Source of the DNA: a virus
Reading direction: 5' to 3' (one strand)
IMG/VR virus record: IMGVR_UViG_3300042879_000940
Location: 1 to 47,760 of that record
DNA length: 47,760 nt
The notes under the pieces are model-generated. The model saw only the letters and a list, made by a program, of their open reading frames with translations. It did not search any database and had not been told where the DNA came from. Positions within the stretch are counted from its first letter, which is position 1. Each line of letters opens with the position of its first letter. The position numbers and the translations under genes were made by a program. Positions 36,248 through 42,296 of this stretch are shown here, piece by piece.

Positions 36248-36772
36248 ATGACTTGTATTGCTGTTGTACGTCACGAAGATAAAGTCTATATGGCTGGAGA
36301 TCGTGGAGCATCAGATGATGGCACTATTCTAGCACTTGAGGCACCAAAAGTTTGGAAGATAGGTCCGTACCTTATTGGATATGCTGGATCAATGGACGGA
36401 GAAAGAATCCGTTACAACTTTAAACCAACTGCTCCAAACATTAAAGACACAGATAAGTTTATGCAGACTAGATTTATTAAAGAACTAAAAGAATTTTATA
36501 ATGAGTTCTGGGTTGATACATCTAAAGATGGAGACCTTGGTTTGATTATTGCTATTCGTGGTGAGATATATGAGCATAGTTCTGCAGATATGTCTTTATC
36601 TAAATATACACTTCCATACCTTGCTATGGGTTCTGGTGCAGAGTATGCTTACGGTGTCTTGTATGCAACAGATAAACAAAAAAATGCAAGAAATCGTGTG
36701 CATTCTGCTGTAAGCGCAGCAATAAAATTTTCTCCATCCTGTATGGGGCCTATTGACATAGTAAGCATTTAA
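36248..36772 (+). CDS. HslV/proteasome beta-type threonine peptidase
   Basis: A 174-residue protein of the N-terminal nucleophile hydrolase family. After loss of Met1 the numbering matches HslV without gaps: Thr1 (nucleophile), Asp17 in AGDRGA and Lys33, the catalytic set of proteasomal subunits. The later GSGAEYAYGVL segment fits the conserved Gly-Ser near position 129. It probably forms a peptidase chamber. No ATP-driven unfoldase gene is in the window, so it would use a host partner or act on small peptides. It has its own strong promoter. Related phage proteins exist, but no role in the infection cycle is known to me. Confidence 0.8.
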   Translation: MTCIAVVRHEDKVYMAGDRGASDDGTILALEAPKVWKIGPYLIGYAGSMDGERIRYNFKPTAPNIKDTDKFMQTRFIKELKEFYNEFWVDTSKDGDLGLIIAIRGEIYEHSSADMSLSKYTLPYLAMGSGAEYAYGVLYATDKQKNARNRVHSAVSAAIKFSPSCMGPIDIVSI

Positions 36773-36781
36773 GGATATACT
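36753..36781 (+). promoter_or_regulatory. Near-consensus promoter with a leaderless start at 36788
   Basis: TTGACA (36753-36758), 17-base spacer, TATACT (36776-36781) at the end of the proteasome-like gene. Only six bases lie between the -10 and ATG 36788, so the transcript should start at or beside the ATG. Confidence 0.75.
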
Positions 36782-36787
36782 AGAGGT

Positions 36788-36991
36788 ATGAATCATATGG
36801 GTATGGAAGATCTTTCTCCAGAGGAGCAAGAGTTTGGTATCTGGTTACAGAACGGCATTGAGAGAGGCTGGATTAGTGACCCTTATTGCCACACGCATGA
36901 CGGTGGCTATCAGTATATGAGTCAAGAAGAAGTAGAAGAATGGGAAGCAGGAGGCGACCCATGCGAACACGTAATAAGAATATTCATTTAA
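36788..36991 (+). CDS. Small acidic hypothetical protein
   Basis: A 67-residue protein rich in Glu, Trp and Gly, with a conserved-looking segment GWISDPYCHTHDGG holding Cys and two His that could bind a metal. The C-terminus is DPCEHVIRIFI. I do not recognise a function. It has its own near-consensus promoter and, with only six bases between -10 and ATG and no leader, is probably translated leaderless. Confidence 0.6.
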   Translation: MNHMGMEDLSPEEQEFGIWLQNGIERGWISDPYCHTHDGGYQYMSQEEVEEWEAGGDPCEHVIRIFI

Positions 36992-37006
36992 CAGAAAGGT
37001 AATACA

Positions 37007-37879
37007 ATGAAAAAACTACTAACAACACTACTATCACTAACCATTGCTTTGGTACCACTACAGGTGGCACAGGCAAACGATCAAAAGGTTCTTGCCATTA
37101 TTGATACTACTATTGATTCTAGCAAGATTCCATCAGTTATCTATGAAGCATGTTTTGCACAGTCTGGGGCTAATACATCTTGCCCTAATGGATCTGGATT
37201 TATGGAGGGTAAAGGGTCTGCAAACTTACAAATAGTTCCAGCAAAAGGATCATTAAATAATTTTAGTCATGGTACAACTATGACACAAACAGCACTTCTT
37301 ACTAGTCCAGAGGTTAAGATTGTTTTTGTAAGAATTGCCCATATCACACCGAATGGATCTATGGGAGTTAGCAACCCAGAATCTATTTCAAAGGCAGTAG
37401 ACTGGGTGTCTAAGAATGCTTCAAAGTATAGTATTGATGCGGTATCAATTAGTCAATCCTTTACTACCGCAACCAACCTATTACGATGTACAAATGATAC
37501 AACTATCATTAATGCAGTATCCTCACTAAACAATCAGTCAGTTCCAGTTTTTGCTTCTACAGGAAACGATAGACTAACTAATAGAGTTGGCTTCCCATCT
37601 TGTGTTAATGGCGTAATTGGAGTTGGTGCTTTGGCCTGGTCAAAAAATACTAAGTTGCCAACAGACTATACAATTATGAGTCCTGTAACTAATAGAGGTC
37701 CTGGGCTAGATGTTGTTGCACAAGGAGAACAACAAATTGGATCGGTACAGCATACTGGTACATCTATTGCAAGTGTTATTGCAGCATCTTTATATGTAAA
37801 TAAAAATACAGATAGAAATGTTAATAATTTTATTGGTACTTTTTCAAAGGTGCTAACATATCCATACATTTCTAAGTAA
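37007..37879 (+). CDS. Secreted subtilisin-like serine protease
   Basis: A 290-residue S8-family peptidase. A signal peptide (MKKLLTTLLSLTIALVPLQ, cleaved near AQAND) sends it outside the cytoplasm. The catalytic triad is visible: Asp33 (AIIDTTID), His88 (FSHGTTM) and Ser253 (HTGTSIASV), with the oxyanion Asn187 (STGND). No pro-domain is visible between signal and catalytic part, so the mature enzyme would be about 265 residues. It could cleave host surface proteins or process the exported phage proteins nearby. GAAAGG lies ten bases before the start. Confidence 0.85.
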   Translation: MKKLLTTLLSLTIALVPLQVAQANDQKVLAIIDTTIDSSKIPSVIYEACFAQSGANTSCPNGSGFMEGKGSANLQIVPAKGSLNNFSHGTTMTQTALLTSPEVKIVFVRIAHITPNGSMGVSNPESISKAVDWVSKNASKYSIDAVSISQSFTTATNLLRCTNDTTIINAVSSLNNQSVPVFASTGNDRLTNRVGFPSCVNGVIGVGALAWSKNTKLPTDYTIMSPVTNRGPGLDVVAQGEQQIGSVQHTGTSIASVIAASLYVNKNTDRNVNNFIGTFSKVLTYPYISK

Positions 37880-37882
37880 TAG

Positions 37883-37888
37883 TATAAT
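37883..37888 (+). promoter_or_regulatory. -10 box (TATAAT) before gene at 37938
   Basis: TATAAT in the context AGTATAATAGTCCT, right after the protease stop; a very similar AGTATAATTGTCCT occurs at 40811. No good -35. The leader to ATG 37938 would contain the hairpin at 37894. Confidence 0.35.
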
Positions 37889-37893
37889 AGTCC

Positions 37894-37916
37894 TAGGCAA
37901 GACTAAAAACTGCCTA
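37894..37916 (+). other. Short hairpin in the leader of the gene at 37938
   Basis: TAGGCA (37894-37899) and TGCCTA (37911-37916) form a six-base-pair inverted repeat with an 11-base A-rich loop. It is followed by an A/T stretch without a proper T-run, so it is a weak terminator candidate or a leader structure between the -10 box and the AGGAG site. Confidence 0.35.
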
Positions 37917-37937
37917 CAATAAAAATAGGAGAAAATA

Positions 37938-38156
37938 ATGGAATCAAAAAAGAAAAGTTTGCTAAAAACAATTAGTTGGCCATTTGTGCATTTTACTTTT
38001 GTTTCTGGAATAATTTATTTCGTTCTAAAGTATTACACTGGGGAAGCAGAATGGGAATATGTAGGTCTGTATGGACTATCATACCTAACGCTAGAAATGA
38101 CTTTTTTCTATCTTCATGAAAGAATTTGGGCAAGGTTTGGCAAGAAGGTTAAGTAA
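37938..38156 (+). CDS. DUF2061-like small membrane protein
   Basis: A 72-residue protein with a basic N-terminus, two membrane spans (FVHFTFVSGIIYFVLKYY and GLYGLSYLTLEMTFFYL) and a closing HERIWARFG signature. The Lys-Ser-xxx-Ile-Ser-Trp opening and Tyr-x-His-Glu-Arg-x-Trp end match the DUF2061 family, also seen in the gene at 43103. The function of the family is unknown. AATAGGAG is in front of the ATG. Confidence 0.7.
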   Translation: MESKKKSLLKTISWPFVHFTFVSGIIYFVLKYYTGEAEWEYVGLYGLSYLTLEMTFFYLHERIWARFGKKVK

Positions 38157-38257
38157 TGCGTATTAAAATTATTAGATTTATTGTTAAGGCATTAGGGTAT
38201 GAACTGAGCAACGCTCCAAGAGGGATTCAAACCTGGCAATTAAGAAAGAAGAAGTAA
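38156..38257 (+). CDS. Very small basic protein (33 aa)
   Basis: An ORF of 33 residues whose ATG overlaps the DUF2061 stop (TAATG) and whose stop overlaps the next ATG (TAATG), filling the gap exactly. The peptide is basic (MRIKIIRFIVKALGYE, then WQLRKKK). Position and double coupling support a gene, but sequence this short gives no function. Confidence 0.5.
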   Translation: MRIKIIRFIVKALGYELSNAPRGIQTWQLRKKK

Positions 38258-38442
38258 TGCCTTCATATGAATATGACTGTATGCCTTGTGCAAAACGGTA
38301 TATTAAAGAAAGATCTATAAAGGAAAGCGACCCAGGGTACACCTGCGAAACTTGCAATGCTACCCTGGTTCGTGTATACTCTAATGTAGGAGTTACATTC
38401 AACGGCTCTGGTTTTTATCAAACTGATAATAGAAAGGTATAA
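38257..38442 (+). CDS. FmdB-like zinc-ribbon protein
   Basis: A 61-residue protein with the FmdB-family signature: MPSYEYDCMPC at the start, a second pair TCETC near residue 30, and FNGSGFYQTD near the end. The four Cys would form one zinc ribbon. FmdB-type proteins are small putative regulators of unknown mechanism. It overlaps the preceding small ORF by one base. Confidence 0.75.
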   Translation: MPSYEYDCMPCAKRYIKERSIKESDPGYTCETCNATLVRVYSNVGVTFNGSGFYQTDNRKV

Positions 38443-38443
38443 T

Positions 38444-38692
38444 ATGTTTAGTATGCTCAAGAATAAGGAAGAAGAGAAGGTATGGCTTCTTGATGCCAAT
38501 GATCGCTGTGACAGATGTGCTGCTCAGGCGTATGTTAAGGTTGTTGGTAAGTCTGGGTCGTCCCTTTTGTTCTGCGGACATCACTACAATAAGGCAATGG
38601 ATAATGCAATTGGATATGACAATATGATGAAGTTTGCCTTAGAAATTCTTGATGAACGAGATAGACTAATCGAAAATAGATCAGAAAATTAA
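38444..38692 (+). CDS. DUF7455-like actinobacterial protein
   Basis: An 82-residue protein with DRCDRCAAQAYVKVV, a Gly/Ser turn, SLLFCGHHYNKA and a C-terminal acidic helix. This Cys-xx-Cys plus Cys-Gly-His-His set is characteristic of a short actinobacterial family (DUF7455) and should bind zinc. It supports an actinobacterial host. The TATAAT at 38438 touches the start codon and is not taken as a promoter; AGAAAGG six bases before ATG is a reasonable ribosome site. Confidence 0.7.
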   Translation: MFSMLKNKEEEKVWLLDANDRCDRCAAQAYVKVVGKSGSSLLFCGHHYNKAMDNAIGYDNMMKFALEILDERDRLIENRSEN

Positions 38693-38705
38693 TTAGAGGA
38701 TAACA

Positions 38706-39293
38706 ATGAATATCTTGGGTAAAGATTACGAAAAGGTGCTCTATGTTCACATACCTAAAACTGCTGGGTCGTCTATCACTAAAGTATTGCAGGACAATAA
38801 TTTAGATAATTGGATAAGAGCATATCCAAGGCACCACGATCCATATTTTTATTTAGCACAGGCAAACAATGTTGATGATAAGGTATTTTCATTTTCTACC
38901 ATACGAAATCCTTATACTCGTACATATAGTTCTTTGCATCAATATAATAGAGCAAACAAAACTAATCTATCATTTATGGAATATCTTAATAATATATTAG
39001 AAAAGAGAATATCCAAGATCAGCCCTTTGATACATCTGCCACAAGCGTGGTATGTAACAGATTCAAATAATAATATATTAGTAACAAAGTTATATAGGTT
39101 TGAAAATATTAAAGAGTTAGAGCAAGATCTTAACTGGGAGATAGGCTCATACCATATAGGAAATTACACTAAAGATATGTATATAGAAGCATATACAGAT
39201 GTTGCAATAGATATTGTAAAAAAGTTTTATGCAATAGACTTTTCTCTATTTGGATATTCTACCAACTTCGAAGAGACATTGGAGCAAAGATGA
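38706..39293 (+). CDS. Sulfotransferase-family protein
   Basis: A 195-residue protein with both PAPS-binding signatures of the sulfotransferase fold: the 5'-phosphosulfate loop HIPKTAGSS at 15-23 and the 3'-phosphate motif STIRNPYTRTYS at 64-75 (Arg67). It resembles the Sulfotransfer_2 group, which moves sulfate from PAPS to sugars. The rest is helical with Trp/Tyr-rich segments. It is shorter than most such enzymes (about 250-300) but not obviously truncated. The APS-kinase-like gene at 42293 could supply the donor. AGAGGAT precedes the ATG. The acceptor is unknown. Confidence 0.8.
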   Translation: MNILGKDYEKVLYVHIPKTAGSSITKVLQDNNLDNWIRAYPRHHDPYFYLAQANNVDDKVFSFSTIRNPYTRTYSSLHQYNRANKTNLSFMEYLNNILEKRISKISPLIHLPQAWYVTDSNNNILVTKLYRFENIKELEQDLNWEIGSYHIGNYTKDMYIEAYTDVAIDIVKKFYAIDFSLFGYSTNFEETLEQR

Positions 39294-39868
39294 GAAAGTC
39301 AGAAGAAGATTTTAATGTAAAAAAGCATGCCGAATATGATGTTTCAGAATTGCATGATTATGTAAATAATTTTTCAGATGAGTGGTTGCTGGACACAAGC
39401 AGACAAAATAGACCAAATACGCCACACACACAAACTAACACATACTATATTTATACTAGCAGTATTCACTGGAAGCATATGGAAAAGTTCGTCACTAATA
39501 AAATATCTCAAGACGAAAAACTACTACAACTAGTAGAGCCAATAGTCAAAGATTTAGAAAGAATACATAATGGTGTTCGTGGCAATGTGCTTTTAATTAA
39601 ACTTAAGGCAAAAGAAGATGTTGCTATGCATGAGGATACTGGGGATTACTTGATGATGTCCCGCAGAAACCATGTGCCAATCATTACTACTGGAGATGTA
39701 GTATTTGGAGTTGGATCTGAACGCATTAGTATGAAAACTGGCGAATGTTGGGAAATAAATAATTACAGATTTCACTGGGTAGATAACAACAGTGAAATAG
39801 ATAGAGTTCATTTATTGATAGACATCATGCCATACGAGATCATAGGAGATAATCATGTACGAATATAG
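39290..39868 (+). CDS. Aspartyl/asparaginyl hydroxylase-like oxygenase
   Basis: A 192-residue protein. The second half has the layout of the Asp/Asn beta-hydroxylase family: MHEDTGDY (His114, Asp116), a Gly-Asp-Val-Val-Phe strand, WEINNYRFHWVDNNS (His162) and RVHLLIDIMP with an Arg (172) to hold 2-oxoglutarate. It probably hydroxylates a side chain or small molecule using Fe(II). Its ATGA overlap with the sulfotransferase suggests coupled expression. The substrate is unknown. Confidence 0.65.
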   Translation: MRKSEEDFNVKKHAEYDVSELHDYVNNFSDEWLLDTSRQNRPNTPHTQTNTYYIYTSSIHWKHMEKFVTNKISQDEKLLQLVEPIVKDLERIHNGVRGNVLLIKLKAKEDVAMHEDTGDYLMMSRRNHVPIITTGDVVFGVGSERISMKTGECWEINNYRFHWVDNNSEIDRVHLLIDIMPYEIIGDNHVRI

Positions 39869-40271
39869 AGTAAAAAAGTTAACTAATGTAGTAGACGGAG
39901 ATACAATTGATGTCGAGATCGACCTTGGTTTTAATGTGTCGTATGCACAAAGAGTTCGTTTGGCTGGTATAGATACTCCAGAATCAAGAACTACAGATAA
40001 GGCTGAAAAAGTATTGGGTCTTGAATCTAAAGAGTACTTGAAATCAAAGTTAAAAGATGCTAAACTTATAGTAATTAAAACAGAAAAGCCAGACTCTTCT
40101 GAGAAGTATGGTCGTATTTTAGGGTGGTTATATGTTGATGGAAATACTATTTCTGTTAACGATCAGATGATTGAGGACGGATATGCGTGGGGTTATCTTG
40201 GAGATACCAAGGTAAAAGATTTTTCTGCTCTTGCCAAGCAAAGAGAAATTACAAAAAAGAAAGCAAAATAA
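39855..40271 (+). CDS. Thermonuclease-like (SNase) protein
   Basis: A 138-residue protein with the staphylococcal-nuclease pattern: VVDGDTIDVEI (metal-binding Asp pair), RVRLAGIDTPES with catalytic Arg, and KYGRILGWLYV with the second Arg. It would cut DNA or RNA with calcium. No signal peptide, so it acts inside the cell, perhaps on host nucleic acid. It overlaps the hydroxylase-like gene by 14 bases. Confidence 0.9.
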   Translation: MYEYRVKKLTNVVDGDTIDVEIDLGFNVSYAQRVRLAGIDTPESRTTDKAEKVLGLESKEYLKSKLKDAKLIVIKTEKPDSSEKYGRILGWLYVDGNTISVNDQMIEDGYAWGYLGDTKVKDFSALAKQREITKKKAK

Positions 40272-40496
40272 ATGGATGCTAGAACTAATGCTTTAGTAGA
40301 GCATTTGGTTTTACAGGGCGGTATCGAAATCGAAGATATTGATATTGAAACTGGTGAAACATACTACACTATAACCGATAAGTTAAAAGATATGGCTCCA
40401 GAGTTATACAAGGAATTAGATGATCAGTTTAAACATCATCTTTTTGTTCTTGGTAAGCGTGGTCCAGAGTCAATGGTTTGGAGAATAAGGGGTTAA
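40272..40496 (+). CDS. Small protein, copy 1 of a tandem pair
   Basis: A 74-residue acidic protein without a known family. Its core is LVLQGGIEIEDID, ETGETYYTITDKLKDMAPELYKELD and HHLFVLGKRGPESM. The neighbouring gene repeats this plan closely, so the two arose by duplication. The ATG follows the preceding stop directly. Confidence 0.55.
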   Translation: MDARTNALVEHLVLQGGIEIEDIDIETGETYYTITDKLKDMAPELYKELDDQFKHHLFVLGKRGPESMVWRIRG

Positions 40497-40497
40497 A

Positions 40498-40812
40498 ATG
40501 GAGATAGAAGATTTAATTTTAAGTGGTGCAATAGAGCCAGCAGGGGTAGATCCTGAGACTGGTGAAATGCTATATAATTTTACGGATAAGTTAAAAGATG
40601 TTAGCCCTCTTTTACATCAAGAGGTAAATAATGCTTTTAATTCTCATGTTATGAGACTGTGGGAGTTAGGAATGGTGAGCATGGACGTTACTGCTAAAAA
40701 TCCACTGGTTCAGTTAACAGAAAAATCTTTTGATCCTGATTTAATATCTCAGTTAAATGATGAAGAACTTTATACGTTAAAGGAAATTAAGAGAAACTTA
40801 TTAAGACAGTAG
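40498..40812 (+). CDS. Small protein, copy 2 of a tandem pair
   Basis: A 104-residue paralogue of the previous gene: LILSGAIEPAGVD, ETGEMLYNFTDKLKDVSPLLHQEVN and HVMRLWELGMVSM align with the first copy without gaps. It has an additional acidic C-terminal helix of about 35 residues (LISQLNDEELYTLKEIKRN). Function unknown; the shared TDKLKD helix might be a protein-interaction element. Confidence 0.55.
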   Translation: MEIEDLILSGAIEPAGVDPETGEMLYNFTDKLKDVSPLLHQEVNNAFNSHVMRLWELGMVSMDVTAKNPLVQLTEKSFDPDLISQLNDEELYTLKEIKRNLLRQ

Positions 40813-40818
40813 TATAAT
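40813..40818 (+). promoter_or_regulatory. -10 box (TATAAT) before gene at 40834
   Basis: Consensus -10 in the context AGTATAATTGTCCT directly after the stop of the previous gene, 15 bases before ATG 40834. The same context occurs at 37881. No -35. Confidence 0.35.
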
Positions 40819-40833
40819 TGTCCTGGTGATACA

Positions 40834-41256
40834 ATGGAATATATTATAGGATTTTTATCTGCTATTGTTTTTGTATATTTTCTTGTCCGTATTCAAAATA
40901 AATATGATGTACTAAGGGTAAGGCTAAAATTTTCTAAGGCTACTCAGAGTAGGAACCATTATTTATTTGAAAGGGATGTTGATGTTGTACAGAAAAAGAA
41001 AAAAGAAGTAAATAGGCAATCTGCAAAACATGATAAAAATGTCAATATCAGGGTAATAATCATGGACAATCAGGCCTATTGGATTAAAGATAATGTTTTT
41101 TATACTGCAGAACTTAACCATGGTATTGTTGATAAGGAAACTACAAAAGAAGTTGACACAATGACCATGAATAAGGTACAATTAGATAAAATGATATTCA
41201 TCATTGATAGATTAAGAGAAGAGGCTTTTGATGATCGTTGGGGTTCAGGGTACTAG
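40834..41256 (+). CDS. Membrane-anchored hypothetical protein
   Basis: A 140-residue protein with one N-terminal membrane span (EYIIGFLSAIVFVYFLVRI), then a basic cytoplasmic part with a Lys-rich helix (VVQKKKKEVNRQSAKHDK) and a small beta region with IRVIIMDNQAYWIKDN. I do not recognise the family. The end overlaps the next gene by 26 bases. Confidence 0.5.
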   Translation: MEYIIGFLSAIVFVYFLVRIQNKYDVLRVRLKFSKATQSRNHYLFERDVDVVQKKKKEVNRQSAKHDKNVNIRVIIMDNQAYWIKDNVFYTAELNHGIVDKETTKEVDTMTMNKVQLDKMIFIIDRLREEAFDDRWGSGY

Positions 41257-41581
41257 TGGTTTTAGTGACTACCAAGTTTTTCTTCGTGCCGTAGGCGTTG
41301 CTTTATCAAGTATGGCCGAAGATGACGAATACTTTTATATATACACTGCTGGTCCAGCAAATGTAAATAAGATGGTTATGGAGTTTGTAAATGTTTCTGA
41401 AAAAGGAATGAAGTCCCGTGGTAAAAAAATTAAAATGTTTAAGGTAGCACCACAGTGGATGTCAGAAAATATTTTAGATATTAATTATTTTGTATTTTTA
41501 TCAAAGCCAAAAGAAAATGCATCAAAGTTAGTAGCACAAGCACAATTAAATAATATCGAAGTCGGAATATTTCAATACTAG
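41231..41581 (+). CDS. SLOG/Rossmann-like small protein
   Basis: A 116-residue protein. I start at ATG 41231 (GAAGAGG upstream) instead of TTG 41228. MIVGVQGTSGFSDYQVF at the start, a YIYTAGPANVNKM strand-turn, a Lys-rich FKVAPQWM segment and a FVFLSKPKENASKLVAQAQ helix resemble the SLOG superfamily of nucleotide-binding proteins (YpsA/DprA type). The conserved Gly-Ser-Arg is not perfect (Gly-Thr-Ser-Gly). If correct it may bind a nucleotide or a signalling molecule. Confidence 0.45.
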   Translation: MIVGVQGTSGFSDYQVFLRAVGVALSSMAEDDEYFYIYTAGPANVNKMVMEFVNVSEKGMKSRGKKIKMFKVAPQWMSENILDINYFVFLSKPKENASKLVAQAQLNNIEVGIFQY

Positions 41582-41588
41582 GAGAAAA

Positions 41589-41813
41589 ATGATAGTAAAA
41601 GAATTAGAGCAAATGGAAAAAATTGTATCCAAAAATAGGAATTTGTTTTGGGATGGATGGACTGTAGTTAGTATATATAAATCTGATAAGGCTAAAACAT
41701 CAAAGAGCGGAATGTATGTAAATGGTAACTGGTGTATGTCAAAAAGATTTGAGCCGAATAGGAATGGTTGGGATATTCCAGAAAGGCTAGTGCTGGGGTA
41801 TGCACAAACTTAA
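41589..41813 (+). CDS. Small hypothetical protein
   Basis: A 74-residue protein with Trp- and Lys-rich segments: NLFWDGWTVVSIYKSD, a KAKTSKSGMYVNGNWC turn, and NGWDIPERLV near the end. It is probably a small basic domain, but no family is recognised. AGGAGA precedes the ATG, and the following whiB-like gene overlaps its end by 14 bases, so the two are likely co-expressed. Confidence 0.5.
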   Translation: MIVKELEQMEKIVSKNRNLFWDGWTVVSIYKSDKAKTSKSGMYVNGNWCMSKRFEPNRNGWDIPERLVLGYAQT

Positions 41814-42093
41814 ATGGAAAGACGATGCTTCTTGTTTAGATTATGATACAAATTTATTTTTTGAGAAATACGAAGAAGAAGAGTTATTAAGACCAGCAAT
41901 TGATGCCTTGTGCATTGAGTGTCCAGTAATACAAACATGCTTTGCTGTAGGTGTATCAAGCAAAGAATACGGTGTTTGGGGCGGTATTTATTTGGAAGCA
42001 GGAGCAATCTCAAAAGAGTTTAATAGCCATAAAACAGAAAGTGATTGGGGCAATACATGGAAGCACCTTACCACTGAAGAAGACTACAAATGA
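41800..42093 (+). CDS. whiB: WhiB-family iron-sulfur regulator
   Basis: A 97-residue protein with the four Cys of WhiB proteins (Cys12, Cys38, Cys41, Cys47) and the turn GVWGG at 58-62. WhiB proteins carry a 4Fe-4S cluster and bind the sigma factor to alter promoter choice; they are confined to Actinobacteria and their phages. It lacks the basic C-terminal AT-hook typical of several host WhiBs and ends acidic. A phage copy may redirect host transcription or block the host's own WhiB. GGGG upstream of the ATG serves as ribosome site. Confidence 0.88.
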   Translation: MHKLKWKDDASCLDYDTNLFFEKYEEEELLRPAIDALCIECPVIQTCFAVGVSSKEYGVWGGIYLEAGAISKEFNSHKTESDWGNTWKHLTTEEDYK

Positions 42094-42296
42094 ATAACAA
42101 AGAGTATTTAGATTTTATAAGAAAAAAGAATAAAGAAATCTTATCAAAATGTTATTATTGTGATGGTTTTGCCATAACTATAATTGCTGATGGTTATGCC
42201 ATTAAGCCTGTCTGCAAAGAGCATGATAGTCGATCATTTGATATAATGGAAGAAGACATTAACACAATATTCGAGAAACAGAGGGACTTTGAATGA
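42090..42296 (+). CDS. Small protein with possible zinc site
   Basis: A 68-residue protein starting in ATGA overlap with whiB. It has CYYCDG near residue 21 and VCKEHDS near 42, i.e. three Cys and one His suited to a zinc ion, followed by an acidic helix. It could bind a protein or nucleic acid partner. Function unknown. Confidence 0.5.
   Translation: MNNKEYLDFIRKKNKEILSKCYYCDGFAITIIADGYAIKPVCKEHDSRSFDIMEEDINTIFEKQRDFE

Noticed and set aside
38438-38443. TATAAT as promoter for the DUF7455-like gene
   Set aside because: It touches the start codon, so transcription would begin inside the gene; a ribosome site (AGAAAGG) is present instead.
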